From Cyclobacteriaceae bacterium (GTDB taxonomy: Bacteria; Bacteroidota; Bacteroidia; Cytophagales; Cyclobacteriaceae): 64,000 bases of DNA. Of this stretch, positions 25,842 through 35,613 are shown one piece after another. Position numbers and translations under genes: made by a program. How positions within the stretch are numbered: the stretch's first letter is position 1; every line of letters begins with the position of its first letter. Location: the NCBI GenBank assembly GCA_028285685.1, contig JANQOR010000004.1:186001-250000 (forward strand). Reading direction: 5' to 3'. The notes below the pieces were generated by a model. That model searched no databases and had not been told where the DNA came from. It saw only the letters and a list, made by a program, of their open reading frames with translations.

Positions 25842-27833
25842 ATGAGATTCACTTACAAACCTTGTCTTTTACTTTTCTTACTGTTGCCATTCATCACTAT
25901 CTCACAGAGTACTAAAAAACCACTGACCATAGATGATGTGCTTAGCCTAAAAACAGTCAATAATGCCCAGATAAGTCCTGATGGTCAATGGGTTGCATTT
26001 ACTGTTTCGGAGATGAATATCAAAAAGGATAAGTCCGAAACTCGTATTTGGATGATTCCTTCTAAAGGAGGGGAAGCTATCCCAATGACCGCAAAAGGAT
26101 ACTCCGCCAGCCAGCCACGTTGGAGCCCGGACAATAAGTATCTGTCTTTTCAGGCTTCTAAGAACGATGGAAAAACGCAGGTTTGGACTTTGAATAGATT
26201 GGGAGGAGAAGCTCAGCAATTGACAAACATTACTCAAGGAGTTTCGGGTCATGAATGGTCTCCTGACGGAAGCAGGTTATTACTTAGAATCCGTGACCCG
26301 AAACCTGAAGAGCTGACAAAAGATAAGGAAGACGACAAGAAACCTAAACCCTACATTGTTGACAGGTTGCAATTCAAGAGGGATTATGCAGGATACCTCA
26401 ACAGGTACAGGACACATATTTACACCTATACTCCTGGCGACACCGCAGCAGTCCAGATTACCTCCGGAGATTTTGATGATAGCAGTCCAGTTTGGAGCCC
26501 TGACGGAAAGTCGATTGCTTTTGTGAGTAACCGAACCGATAATCCGGATGGCAATTCTAATTCCGATATATGGGTGGTATCGGCGGACAATACGGACAAG
26601 GGCCAGACACTCCGTCAGATAACCACCAATGAAAATTCAGACCGATCACCGGCTTGGAGTCCCGATGGCCGACTTATTACCTATATAACGGTGACTGATA
26701 AGGATGCTATGTGGTATGCTACGGATAAGTTGGCAGTAGTATCTTCAAATGGTGGTGAGCCAACACTTCTTGCCGACGATCTTGATCGTAATATTAGCAA
26801 TCCCAGGTTTTCCGATGATGGAAAATCTATCTATTTTATGTTGGAAGAAAGTGGCACTCGAGTGGTTGCTTCGGTAAGCCCTACAGGAAAGAACTTTAAG
26901 CGAGTCATTCAAGGAGACATTAGTATTCGGGGTTTTGAAATGAGGAATTCTCTGATCGTCACACGTTTGGGCAAAAGCCTTCAACCCTATGAGCTACATA
27001 CCTACCAAAATGGGCAGCTTAACAAATTGACTAGCGTAAATGATGAAATTATCTCAGGAATGCAAAAGCCGTCAGTTGAGAAGATCAAATTCAATAGTGC
27101 TGACGGGACCAGTGTAGAAGGTTTTGTGGTTAAGCCGATCGGATTTGATCCCAATATGAAGTACCCTGCTATCCTATGGAATCATGGCGGTCCTGTTAGC
27201 CAATATGAATTTTACTTTCATTCTATTGCCCAGCTCTACGCTGCTAATGGTTATGTTACCCTTCTGATCAACCCACGTGGGTCCTCAGGTTATGGCCAGC
27301 CTTTTTCAGAAGCACTTTTCGCCGACTGGGGCAATAAGGACTTTCAAGATGTCATGGCGGGTGTAGATTATGCAATTGATGCCGGATATGTGGATGAAAA
27401 CAGGCTTGGGGTTGGCGGCTGGTCGTATGGTGGTATTTTGACAAACTACGTCATCACTCAAAGTGACCGATTCAAAGGTGCAATCTCTGGTGCGAGTGAA
27501 GCACTCTATCGAACGAACTATGGGCACGATCACTATCAGTTGTATTGGGAAATGGAGCTCGGATTACCATGGGAAAATGCTGAAGCATGGGAGAGGATTT
27601 CACCGTTTAATAAGGTTGCTAACATTACTACGCCCACATTGTGGATGGGAGGTGCTAATGACTGGAACGTGCCCATTATCAACTCTGAGCAAATGTATCA
27701 GGCGATGAAACGGCTGGGTAGAGAGACCCAGCTCGTGGTATACCCAGGTGAGCACCACGGTTTTCGTAGACCCACTTTTATCAAAGATCGGTACGAGCGA
27801 TTCTTGGCATGGTTTGATAAATATGTTAAGTAA
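25842..27833 (+). CDS. S9-family prolyl oligopeptidase / dipeptidyl aminopeptidase-like peptidase
   Basis: A 663-residue secreted peptidase (signal peptide MRFTYKPCLLLFLLLPFITISQ). Residues about 30-400 form a WD40/TolB-like beta-propeller with repeated 'SPDG' turns (ISPDGQWVAF, WSPDNKYLSF, WSPDGKSIAFVSN, WSPDGRLITYIT). The alpha/beta hydrolase domain follows with the serine nucleophile in 'GVGGWSYGGILTNYV', the Asp in 'WMGGANDWNVP' and the His in 'YPGEHHGFRRP'. It would release short peptides from oligopeptides in the periplasm. It follows the amidohydrolase by 71 bases, but no functional link is evident. Confidence 0.92.
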   Translation: MRFTYKPCLLLFLLLPFITISQSTKKPLTIDDVLSLKTVNNAQISPDGQWVAFTVSEMNIKKDKSETRIWMIPSKGGEAIPMTAKGYSASQPRWSPDNKYLSFQASKNDGKTQVWTLNRLGGEAQQLTNITQGVSGHEWSPDGSRLLLRIRDPKPEELTKDKEDDKKPKPYIVDRLQFKRDYAGYLNRYRTHIYTYTPGDTAAVQITSGDFDDSSPVWSPDGKSIAFVSNRTDNPDGNSNSDIWVVSADNTDKGQTLRQITTNENSDRSPAWSPDGRLITYITVTDKDAMWYATDKLAVVSSNGGEPTLLADDLDRNISNPRFSDDGKSIYFMLEESGTRVVASVSPTGKNFKRVIQGDISIRGFEMRNSLIVTRLGKSLQPYELHTYQNGQLNKLTSVNDEIISGMQKPSVEKIKFNSADGTSVEGFVVKPIGFDPNMKYPAILWNHGGPVSQYEFYFHSIAQLYAANGYVTLLINPRGSSGYGQPFSEALFADWGNKDFQDVMAGVDYAIDAGYVDENRLGVGGWSYGGILTNYVITQSDRFKGAISGASEALYRTNYGHDHYQLYWEMELGLPWENAEAWERISPFNKVANITTPTLWMGGANDWNVPIINSEQMYQAMKRLGRETQLVVYPGEHHGFRRPTFIKDRYERFLAWFDKYVK

Positions 27834-28007
27834 GTATGGTTTAAATCAAGCCGCTTAAGAGTCTGTGTTCAAGTACTAGTCTGATTTTCATGTTTTTCGA
27901 AGCCTTGACATTTGTAGGTAGATATTTGTTCGAGTCAATAGAGTAAAACAATTAATTGCAATAAACTTGTGATCTAAATTTCACATCACCATCCTACCTA
28001 CGAGCCA

Positions 28008-30749
28008 ATGTCAGAAAATCGCGAAACGATCAAACAAAAGAAAGATAAAAACAGAAAACATATTGATGACCTTGCCAAGGACTTAGCACTCAATCGCCTG
28101 ATAGCCTCCTTCGATTTTCGAAGCGATGCGACGGAGAAGGTCTCCAACGAAATATTTGCTACGCTACGCTGCAGAAAAACCTGGGAGTCCATGGGATTGA
28201 GTGAGGATTCTCCGGAGGAGCTTACTTTTGATCATTTGAAGGAACTTGTGAAGCAAAAAAAGCCGCGAAACATATTGGTAGTAGGAGCGGGGGTGAGCAA
28301 GGCGGCATATAACATCAAGGCAGCTGATGAGGCAATAGAGTACATCGAGGAATCGCTGGGTTTAGATAAGGACTTAAGATTACTTAGTGAGTTGGATAAG
28401 CCCTCAACGAAATTTAAGAAGGATGTCAAAGAACTAATGACAATCCTGGAAAAAATTAAGTTTGGAAACGAAGGCGGGAAACCCAACAGTACAAAAATTG
28501 AATCTTTTATTCGCTCGTTCTCTAAGAAGTACCAAGACGACAAGGAGAGGCTTAAGCGACTTAACCCTAGTGTCGTAAGTAGTAAAAGCAATGGTAAGAG
28601 GCAAAAGCTAGACGAAAAGCTCGATTTTGAGCTGAATCTATCACTGATAGCAAGTCACTTTGGAGTCAGAACAGTTCGTGAAAAGATTCGGGAAATTTAC
28701 GATCATCGCTATTACCCGTGCATGATCTACGAACTTATTGCACACCTTCTTCGTCACCGTTTCTTAGATGCAGTCATCAACTTCAATTTTGATGAACTTT
28801 TGGATCAGGCGATTGAGGAGGAAATTCAGGGCGGAGATCACAAGTACATCCTATCTGATGGCGACTGTGGTGATATAGGTGATTTGATCATTAAGGACGC
28901 AATGAATGTACCCCTGTACATCAAGCCTCATGGAACAGTTAGCCATAAAAGTACCATGCGATTTACTAAGGATGACTATCTGGGAATTTCCAGGGACATG
29001 CAAAATTTTCTTGAGGAATTTATCTCTGGGAAAATAAACTCTGAAGGAGATAGTATTGGCATTGCCAAAGTAAATATCATCTTGGTTGGATTTGAAATGG
29101 CAAGTGTGGAATTCAACCAAATAATAGAAAAGAGTATTAAGCATGCGAGAAGGTCAAGGGATGGGAAAAAGCGCGAATTTCACTTTCATGTTTTTGATTA
29201 TCAGGATGTCAAAAGGGGGCATAAAGCCGAGAGGCTAAGAGGAAAGATTGAAGAAGAGATTTCTAGTCGGCTTAAGCTTCGTGAGGATCCAACGGATTTC
29301 TTCAGTATTTATACCGGTTACAGGTTCCCTACTTTAAAAGAACACTTTTCTGACTTGTATGAAAGTACCAGAAAATTGTTTAGTCAAACATACGAACCAA
29401 GCGGCATCTGGAGAAAAAAGATCGTGTGTTCGCTGTTTCACCGCGAAGATTTATTGCCATCTCGAATGGGCTACAAGCCAGTATCGATAGGGGAAGACGA
29501 TAAAGCTGCAAAGAGAATCAAAAAGAAAAGAGATCAAGATTATTTCAAGCAAAGAACACTTGTTGAGATTCTTATAGAGCTTGCCGTGCATAAGGGATCA
29601 GTCCACACACACAAATTGATGACAGGAAGAGCTGGATTGTATCACTCTCTTTATGCAAAGGTTAGCGGAAGCAATGAGAGCTTAATTGATTTCATTCACT
29701 CATTGAATATGACAAAATGTAATATTTATTCTCGTGGAGTCTATGTTGACAAATACATCAAAAACTTTCTAGATCCTGACTTAACTTCTAACTATGATTT
29801 GAAAATAGTTGATATGCTTTTGATGTCCAGCCAATGGATTGTCATGAAATTGAAGAAGCATTGTCCAGCTCTGGTCAAAAGTTCTGGAGTGGATATTTAC
29901 TATTTGACCGAAAACTTCTTCGAACTTCTGAAAAGAAGCAACTATGCCATTAGCCCAGAGTATTCAGCTAAAAGATTCACTTTGATTCCCGGATTCAAGA
30001 AAGACCACATCCTAAATACAAGAATTGCCATGCGTACGCACCTTAACACCATGTTAAAGTACGATAATTGGGATAAGCTCTTTAGTGTGGGAACAAGAGG
30101 CAATCTTCTCTTCGAAGACCTCTACGGGAATCAAAAGCTTGCAATTAACTCAAATAAGAATGACCCCGAAAAGGATATCCAATTGATTCTCACAGATAAT
30201 ATCTTCCATCAGAGTTTCCTCAAGGCGAAAATACCAGCTAAGAACATTGGCTATATACCCTACTATGGCAGAGATTTCTGTATGACTTTTACGATGAGCG
30301 CAATGCCTGAGAAAGTCAAAAGAGAACTGAATGAACCTTGGATCGATGAAAACAAAACGTATCCTAGTACGCTAGCTGGAAGTGGTTGGGTGGTGGATAA
30401 GGCCATTTACTTTGCTATGAATAGGAGTAGTAGTATCATCACACCAGTGTTTCTAAATTTTAGTGGGAAATTACCCACGCCTGACGGCAGAAACCTTCAG
30501 AGGGACAGGGACTTCTTGCCATGGATTTTTTATGAATATTATGAAAAAAGTGTACGAATAGAGGGTTCTGAGGGTAATCGGGAGTTTGGACAATTCGAGG
30601 CTTTCGAATTTCAAAGCAAAGAAAAGTTGGAAAAGGGATATAAAAAATGGCTTGATAACATGTTCGAAGAACAACTGCAAGATAGGGAAGAAGTTCTAAG
30701 GCGGGAAGCAGCTTGGTTTGACAAGTATGACAATAACCCAAATTGTTAA
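28008..30749 (+). CDS. SIR2-like domain protein with large unknown C-terminal region, candidate defence effector
   Basis: A 913-residue cytoplasmic protein. Residues about 86-380 form a SIR2-like Rossmann domain: 'NILVVGAGVSKAAYN' (89-102), the catalytic-site 'DAVINFNFDELLDQ' (254-267, Asn at 258/260) and 'LYIKPHGTVSHKST' (303-316, His at 308), then 'NIILVGFEM'. These N and H positions are those used by NAD+-hydrolysing SIR2 effectors such as ThsA and DSR proteins. The zinc cysteines of deacetylase sirtuins are absent. The remaining 440 or so residues, containing 'RTHLNTMLKYDNWDKLF' and 'IPYYGRDFCMTFTMSAMP', match nothing I recognise. No Thoeris or Argonaute partner lies nearby. It converges on the next gene with a 4-base overlap. 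Confidence 0.75.
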   Translation: MSENRETIKQKKDKNRKHIDDLAKDLALNRLIASFDFRSDATEKVSNEIFATLRCRKTWESMGLSEDSPEELTFDHLKELVKQKKPRNILVVGAGVSKAAYNIKAADEAIEYIEESLGLDKDLRLLSELDKPSTKFKKDVKELMTILEKIKFGNEGGKPNSTKIESFIRSFSKKYQDDKERLKRLNPSVVSSKSNGKRQKLDEKLDFELNLSLIASHFGVRTVREKIREIYDHRYYPCMIYELIAHLLRHRFLDAVINFNFDELLDQAIEEEIQGGDHKYILSDGDCGDIGDLIIKDAMNVPLYIKPHGTVSHKSTMRFTKDDYLGISRDMQNFLEEFISGKINSEGDSIGIAKVNIILVGFEMASVEFNQIIEKSIKHARRSRDGKKREFHFHVFDYQDVKRGHKAERLRGKIEEEISSRLKLREDPTDFFSIYTGYRFPTLKEHFSDLYESTRKLFSQTYEPSGIWRKKIVCSLFHREDLLPSRMGYKPVSIGEDDKAAKRIKKKRDQDYFKQRTLVEILIELAVHKGSVHTHKLMTGRAGLYHSLYAKVSGSNESLIDFIHSLNMTKCNIYSRGVYVDKYIKNFLDPDLTSNYDLKIVDMLLMSSQWIVMKLKKHCPALVKSSGVDIYYLTENFFELLKRSNYAISPEYSAKRFTLIPGFKKDHILNTRIAMRTHLNTMLKYDNWDKLFSVGTRGNLLFEDLYGNQKLAINSNKNDPEKDIQLILTDNIFHQSFLKAKIPAKNIGYIPYYGRDFCMTFTMSAMPEKVKRELNEPWIDENKTYPSTLAGSGWVVDKAIYFAMNRSSSIITPVFLNFSGKLPTPDGRNLQRDRDFLPWIFYEYYEKSVRIEGSEGNREFGQFEAFEFQSKEKLEKGYKKWLDNMFEEQLQDREEVLRREAAWFDKYDNNPNC

Positions 30750-31198
30750 AACTTCAAGCTCATCTCATATTCATCTTCATAAATGGATTGGTAGATAACC
30801 TTCATAGAAATTCCTATAGGTTCGTAGTCCTCTTTTTGAATCTCAAGAATTACAAATTCATTGTCGGGAGATAAAACAGTGTTTTTCCCATAATTGATTT
30901 GACGAGTGGTTCTTTCAAAAACGCCCGCAGCAGTCAAAACAGTATACCATTCCCGGTGAATTGAATCTTCATAAACATAGCTGATATCCTGAATAATGGC
31001 AGGCCCAATTCCTCGATTAGAAATACTGACACTGAGTATGCTATCCTCGCTTGTTATGATCAAAAAGTCCATCAAAGGTTTCACAGAAAGTTTATTGTGA
31101 TCCTGAAGGATTTTGACTTGCCAGACGGAAACGACGACTGCTGCCACCGCTATTACAACAATTCCGTAGTGTGAAAGCTTTTCAAGGCGTGATGACAT
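30746..31198 (-). CDS. Hypothetical single-pass membrane protein
   Basis: A 150-residue protein with one transmembrane helix near the N-terminus ('YGIVVIAVAAVVVSVWQV', about residues 11-28) and a strand-rich domain outside or inside the membrane ('ISNRGIGPAIIQDISYVYED'). Small proteins of this layout are common in many bacteria and have no known function. Its start is one base after the ypdA stop, so it is co-transcribed with ypdA. Confidence 0.65.
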   Translation of the reverse strand: MSSRLEKLSHYGIVVIAVAAVVVSVWQVKILQDHNKLSVKPLMDFLIITSEDSILSVSISNRGIGPAIIQDISYVYEDSIHREWYTVLTAAGVFERTTRQINYGKNTVLSPDNEFVILEIQKEDYEPIGISMKVIYQSIYEDEYEMSLKF

Positions 31199-31199
31199 T

Positions 31200-32165
31200 C
31201 TATTCTTTATTTTTTATATCAGACATGATCAGGCTCGCGTGGACGATCGAGTTTTCTATGAACCATGTGTTTGTTTTCAGCCCACCACAAATCACACCTG
31301 CCAAGTAAACCCCTGCAACGTTTGATTCCATTGTTTCTGGACTATAAACAGGTGTTTTGAATTCGTCCGTCCCAATTTCAATCCCGATCTTTTCGAGAAA
31401 TGAAAAGTTGGGTTGATAGCCCGTCATAGCTAAGACAAAGTCATTCTCGATCTCAATTTCCTCTTCAGGAGTTTTTACAAAGATTGAGGTTTCGGTAATA
31501 TTCGTAATATTGGAGTTGAAGTAGGCCTTGATGGATTCTTCCTTTATCCGATTTTCAATATCTGGCCTCACCCAATATTTAACCCTAGGATTTATTTCTT
31601 TCTCTCTGATGATCATTGAGACGGATTTTGCTCCTTTCCGATATAATTCCAGTGCTACATCCACAGCTGAATTTGCCGCACCAACTACCGCTACATCCAT
31701 ATTGTAGTACGGGTGAGGTTCGTCGTAGTAATGTTTGACTTTTGAAAGGTCTTCACCGGGCACATTGAGTAAGTAGGGGAGGTCATAAAATCCTGTGGCA
31801 AGAACTACATTTCTGGCTTGATAACTTTGTTTGTCTGAAGCAATGTCGAAAACACCGTTGTTTTTTTCTATGACATCGACTTTTTCATAAAGGTTCATCT
31901 TCAGATTCCAGGAAGAGGCTACCCGTCTGAAGTACTCCAGGGCTTCGGCTCTGACCGGCTTTGGATTATGTGAAATGAAAGGAACGTTGCCTATCTCAAG
32001 TCGATCTGATGTAGAAAAAAATGTCATGTTTTTCGGGTAATTGTAAAGTGAGTTCACCAAACAACCCTTGTCCAAAATCACGTAAGAGAGATTAGCTTTT
32101 TCGGCCTCTATACCACAGGCAAGTCCAATTGGTCCTGCTCCGATAATCAGAACATCAACGATCAT
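31200..32165 (-). CDS. ypdA: YpdA-family flavoprotein, putative bacillithiol disulfide reductase
   Basis: A 321-residue FAD/NADPH-dependent pyridine nucleotide disulfide oxidoreductase. The N-terminal FAD motif is 'VLIIGAGPIGLACGIEAE', so the ATG at 32165 is preferred to the GTG 18 bases upstream. The NADPH motif is 'DVAVVGAANSAVDVALEL' and a late FAD motif is 'GVYLAGVICGGLKTNTWFIENS'. YpdA lacks the CxxC of thioredoxin reductases, and none is seen here. In Firmicutes YpdA reduces oxidised bacillithiol; Bacteroidota also carry bacillithiol genes. It is one base from the downstream membrane protein gene. Confidence 0.85.
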   Translation of the reverse strand: MIVDVLIIGAGPIGLACGIEAEKANLSYVILDKGCLVNSLYNYPKNMTFFSTSDRLEIGNVPFISHNPKPVRAEALEYFRRVASSWNLKMNLYEKVDVIEKNNGVFDIASDKQSYQARNVVLATGFYDLPYLLNVPGEDLSKVKHYYDEPHPYYNMDVAVVGAANSAVDVALELYRKGAKSVSMIIREKEINPRVKYWVRPDIENRIKEESIKAYFNSNITNITETSIFVKTPEEEIEIENDFVLAMTGYQPNFSFLEKIGIEIGTDEFKTPVYSPETMESNVAGVYLAGVICGGLKTNTWFIENSIVHASLIMSDIKNKE

Positions 32166-32231
32166 GCAGCGAAGGTAGTCCACGCTGTAATATTCTGGAT
32201 AAAAGGCCAGTGTGAAATTGTAATACGCAAG

Positions 32232-33452
32232 TTATAGTTGTGCTTTGGCTTGGATATCCAGGATAAAAATCTTTGCAATAGGATTCAGGTAATTGAAAAG
32301 CTGAAATCTCTCATCTCCTCTGGATCTGTTCATGAGTATGGAAATCACCATATCGTACTCCGGGAATACGAGTAACAGCGACTGCGATCCAACAGCAACA
32401 CCGCCATGATTAATAATTCGTACCTTCTGACCGTCAAGTATTCCATCTGTTTGATAATTTCTCCATCCCAGGGCGTATCCCTGTTCGTTTTCCTCACCAT
32501 TTTCCAATCGATGCGGGGTGGTAATCAATTCTATTGTCTTCAGATTCAAATAACCGCTATCCAGCAGTACATTCCCAGCCCTCACAAGATCGCTAGGAGT
32601 GGACATAAATCCACCGCCAGCCCACTTATTACTCAGATTCACCTCAAATGCTTCTTTATATTTCCCATCGGAAATGTCGTAAAATGTACTCCTATTCTTG
32701 GTGAAAAGATCCTTCTGATCCGCCATGGTTCGACGCATGTCCAATTCAGTGAAGGTCTGGTTCATCAGACTCAAGAAGTCAAGGTTAACTTCGTTCTCCA
32801 TCGCGGCGCTCAAGAGCGTGTAATTATATGTACTGTACGAAAAATCTCTTCCAGGTGTAAACAAGAGCTCGTCTTTTTGGAAAATCTCAAGGCTTGATCC
32901 TACTGATTCGTGTTCTTTGTTGCTGTAGTATTCCCAGATCGGAAAACAAAAACAGATCCCGTAATTTCTAATTCCGGATGTATGTGAGGCAAGCTGCCTT
33001 AAACTGATTCTCTCCTTATCCTCAAAGCCGGGAACAAGTTCTTGAACAGCTTCCTCCAGGTTGACCTTTCCTTGTTGTACCATTTTGCCCAAAGCAATTG
33101 ATGTAAGTGCTTTGGATGTACTTCCGATTCTAAACATTGTTTCGGTAGTTGCTCCAATCTTTGCTTTTACATCCATGTAGCCGTTTGCTTGAGCCCATAT
33201 TGTCTCACCATTGATGGACACTGCAATGGATATGGCTGGAGCATCGCTATTTTGGTGTATTTGCCTTAGCTCTTTTTTAGCCTGGAAAATTGGAAGGACA
33301 TATGAGCTATCTGCAATTGAAATGTCCTCGTACGTATTGTCAATTGGTGGCAGTGGCTCCCAACCAAAATTCCAGAGAAAGATGTTTTCGAAAAGGAAAT
33401 AGTTTAGAAGACCTACCAACAAAAATAGGCTTGTAACAAGATACTTTCTCAT
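32232..33452 (-). CDS. Serine hydrolase, class C beta-lactamase-like
   Basis: A 406-residue protein with an N-terminal hydrophobic segment ('YLVTSLFLLVGLLNYFLF') that acts as an uncleaved anchor or signal. The active-site SxxK is 'MFRIGSTSKALTSIAL', the Tyr motif is 'DFSYSTYNYTLLS' and the third motif is 'INHGGVAVGSQS' (HxG). These are the catalytic elements of penicillin-binding-protein-like hydrolases, which include esterases, peptidases and beta-lactamases. Its start shares one base with the stop of the HTH gene (TGATG), so it is probably controlled with it. Confidence 0.85.
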   Translation of the reverse strand: MRKYLVTSLFLLVGLLNYFLFENIFLWNFGWEPLPPIDNTYEDISIADSSYVLPIFQAKKELRQIHQNSDAPAISIAVSINGETIWAQANGYMDVKAKIGATTETMFRIGSTSKALTSIALGKMVQQGKVNLEEAVQELVPGFEDKERISLRQLASHTSGIRNYGICFCFPIWEYYSNKEHESVGSSLEIFQKDELLFTPGRDFSYSTYNYTLLSAAMENEVNLDFLSLMNQTFTELDMRRTMADQKDLFTKNRSTFYDISDGKYKEAFEVNLSNKWAGGGFMSTPSDLVRAGNVLLDSGYLNLKTIELITTPHRLENGEENEQGYALGWRNYQTDGILDGQKVRIINHGGVAVGSQSLLLVFPEYDMVISILMNRSRGDERFQLFNYLNPIAKIFILDIQAKAQL

Positions 33453-34258
33453 CAGGCTATTTCTTTCCTACGCTCAGACTTAACAAACTCATAGCCTTTG
33501 TACAGGATCACAATCTCCAAAATGAGCGCCGGGATGAGCAGGATGTATCCCAATATGAAGAGAATCACGATTGCAAAACAAAATCCAATGATAAGCTCGA
33601 AAACTCCAGCTAGGAGAGCCATCCGACCCATGCCATCTTGAAGTTTAACCAGACCAATCCCGAAAAGAATTTCGGCAACACCAATAGAAATTGACTCAGA
33701 AGGCAAAATGAACAGTAACACGCTGTTGTCCACTGGGAAGATCAGTGAAAACACATCAAAGATCAATATCAAACTGGTAAAGCCGATCATCAAGTAAGCA
33801 GCGATCTTTAGAATTGAATTGGTAAAGAAATTGGCTAACACCACCATGCCACCCATGAAGAGCACGTACGAGCACAGCGCTACAGTTTTGACCGGAATGT
33901 AAAATTCCCACGGAATATCACCATCTCCCTCTTCGAATCGTGCATAGTCCAAGCCGGCCTCTAAAAACCCAACGATGAAATAGACCAGACCGGCAATCCA
34001 AGCTATCTGCAAGGTGTTTTCTGCTCTTTCAAGATCCTCCTGCCCATTGCCTCGATCTGATCTACGAAAGGAAGCAAGATCTTCTCCAAGCGCGGTAAGA
34101 ATGATTTTAACCGTGGAGGTTCTTGGTGTCACTTCTCCCGATTCGATTCGCTGGATCGTTCGTACGCTGACGTTGCAGGCATCAACAAGCTCCTCCTGAG
34201 TAAGGTTTTTGCTTTTTCTTAGTTCCGAAATTCTGTGACCAAGTTCTGGCTGTTTCAT
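33452..34258 (-). CDS. XRE-family HTH protein with C-terminal membrane domain
   Basis: A 268-residue protein from the ATG at 34258. An in-frame upstream start exists, but homology begins at 'MKQPELGHRISELRKSKNL'. Residues about 8-60 form the helix-turn-helix ('TQEELVDACNVSVRTIQRIESGE'). About five or six transmembrane helices follow (residues about 90-255). Such membrane-bound XRE proteins may sense envelope state. The stop overlaps the serine hydrolase start by one base, suggesting translational coupling and a regulator-target pair. Confidence 0.8.
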   Translation of the reverse strand: MKQPELGHRISELRKSKNLTQEELVDACNVSVRTIQRIESGEVTPRTSTVKIILTALGEDLASFRRSDRGNGQEDLERAENTLQIAWIAGLVYFIVGFLEAGLDYARFEEGDGDIPWEFYIPVKTVALCSYVLFMGGMVVLANFFTNSILKIAAYLMIGFTSLILIFDVFSLIFPVDNSVLLFILPSESISIGVAEILFGIGLVKLQDGMGRMALLAGVFELIIGFCFAIVILFILGYILLIPALILEIVILYKGYEFVKSERRKEIA

Positions 34259-34398
34259 CACTTCATAATTTTCGGTAATGCTAACGAACACACCAAGATT
34301 TCTGCCGAATATTCGCTCGAAATTTACCCGTCATTTACCCGTCATTTAGACTATAGCTCCAAAACTAACTCCTTGATCGAATCGTAGAACATGACGGT

Positions 34399-34752
34399 AT
34401 GATTATAATCATTTCACTATTTGTAATAGCTGCGGTGATGGGATTGATTATGTTGGTTCAGATCTTTTCCAATAAAAAACCTGACAAAATCCTTGCTTAC
34501 TCACATGGCCTTTTTGCTGCGACTTCTATTGGGTTACTGCTGTTTCAGGTTTTGAGTGGAGAGGACGACAAACTTGTCAATCTGCTCATGTTTGTTTTCG
34601 TCGCCCTAATTGGCTTTTACATGTTCTACCGGGAGTTTTACTCAAAACAGACCATCTCTCGTCAAAGCGAAGTGCCAAAGGCTGTGGTACTGGTTCACGC
34701 TCTTTCCGCGGTTATTGCTTTTACACTTCTTATCATCGGCTATCTGAATTGA
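34399..34752 (+). CDS. Hypothetical four-helix membrane protein
   Basis: A 117-residue protein that is almost entirely hydrophobic, with four predicted transmembrane helices (about 1-22, 33-54, 62-83 and 93-115). A His in TM2 (AYSHGLFAA) and another in TM4 (LVHALSAVIAF) recur at the same relative place, as if the two halves were repeats. Function unknown. It begins 141 bases from the divergent HTH gene. Confidence 0.65.
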   Translation: MIIIISLFVIAAVMGLIMLVQIFSNKKPDKILAYSHGLFAATSIGLLLFQVLSGEDDKLVNLLMFVFVALIGFYMFYREFYSKQTISRQSEVPKAVVLVHALSAVIAFTLLIIGYLN

Positions 34753-34874
34753 TCTTATTCGGGAATTGAAGTTGTAAGTCTGACCGGAAATTCCACATAA
34801 TTGCTAACTTCGAGGTTCGAAATTTTTAAGGGTAAAAACACCCTCAATCACATTAAATAAATAGTCTTAAGATA

Positions 34875-35612
34875 GTGAAGATCCTAGTTTGTATTACGCA
34901 TGTGCCAGACACTACGTCGCGCATTGCCTTTACCGATGGAGACACCAAATTTGACAAAAATGGTGTCCAGTTTATCATCGGGCCATATGATGATTACGCT
35001 CTAGCCAGAGCCGTTGAATTGAAGGAGCAGTCCGGAGGCAGCATTACCGTTTTAAATGTTGGAGAAGCCGAAACAGAGCCTACCATACGAAAGGCTTTGG
35101 CCATAGGTGCGGATGATGCAGTGAGAGTTAATGGGTTTCCAACAGACGCTTTGTTTGTAGCAAAGCAAATTGAAGCAGTGGCCAAAGATGGTGGCTATGA
35201 TCTGATTCTGATGGGCAGAGAATCTATCGATTTCAATGGTGGCCAGGTGCACGGTATGGTCGGCGAACTACTAGGAATTCCTTCTGTCTCCCCGGTAATG
35301 ACGTTGGACGTTGATGGGAATACCGCTAAGATCACTCGTGAGATAGAGGGTGGAAAAGAATATATGGAAGTACCTATGCCATTTGTTGCTGGCTGCCAGG
35401 AACCTATTGCCGAGTGGAAAATTCCAAATATGAGAGGAATCATGAGCGCCAGGACCAAACCACTGGAAGTAAAAGAACCTACTGGTGATGCTGCCAAGAC
35501 GAACGTGAAGTCATATGAATTACCACCAGCAAAAGAGGCAGTAAAGCTTGTGGAACCGGACAATATGGACGAGTTAGTTAACCTATTGAAAAACGAAGCG
35601 AAAGTAATCTGA
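34875..35612 (+). CDS. etfB: Electron transfer flavoprotein subunit beta
   Basis: A 245-residue EtfB starting at GTG (VKILVCITHVPDTTSRI). It has the family motifs 'FIIGPYDDYALARAVELKE' and 'GRESIDFNGGQVHGMVGELL', which contacts AMP and the FAD subunit. With EtfA it passes electrons from acyl-CoA and other flavin dehydrogenases to the quinone pool through ETF-QO. It is the first of four tightly packed rightward genes, with one base between it and etfA. A short GGGT/ACCC hairpin precedes the start (about 34829-34843). Confidence 0.95.
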   Translation: MKILVCITHVPDTTSRIAFTDGDTKFDKNGVQFIIGPYDDYALARAVELKEQSGGSITVLNVGEAETEPTIRKALAIGADDAVRVNGFPTDALFVAKQIEAVAKDGGYDLILMGRESIDFNGGQVHGMVGELLGIPSVSPVMTLDVDGNTAKITREIEGGKEYMEVPMPFVAGCQEPIAEWKIPNMRGIMSARTKPLEVKEPTGDAAKTNVKSYELPPAKEAVKLVEPDNMDELVNLLKNEAKVI

Positions 35613-35613
35613 T

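Noticed and set aside
28008-31198. A Thoeris or short-Argonaute system built around the SIR2 protein
   Set aside because: There is no TIR, ThsB or Argonaute-like gene beside it; the neighbour is an unrelated membrane protein co-transcribed with ypdA.
32406-32897. A 163-codon plus-strand frame
   Set aside because: It is antisense to the clear serine hydrolase gene and its translation has no protein-like character.
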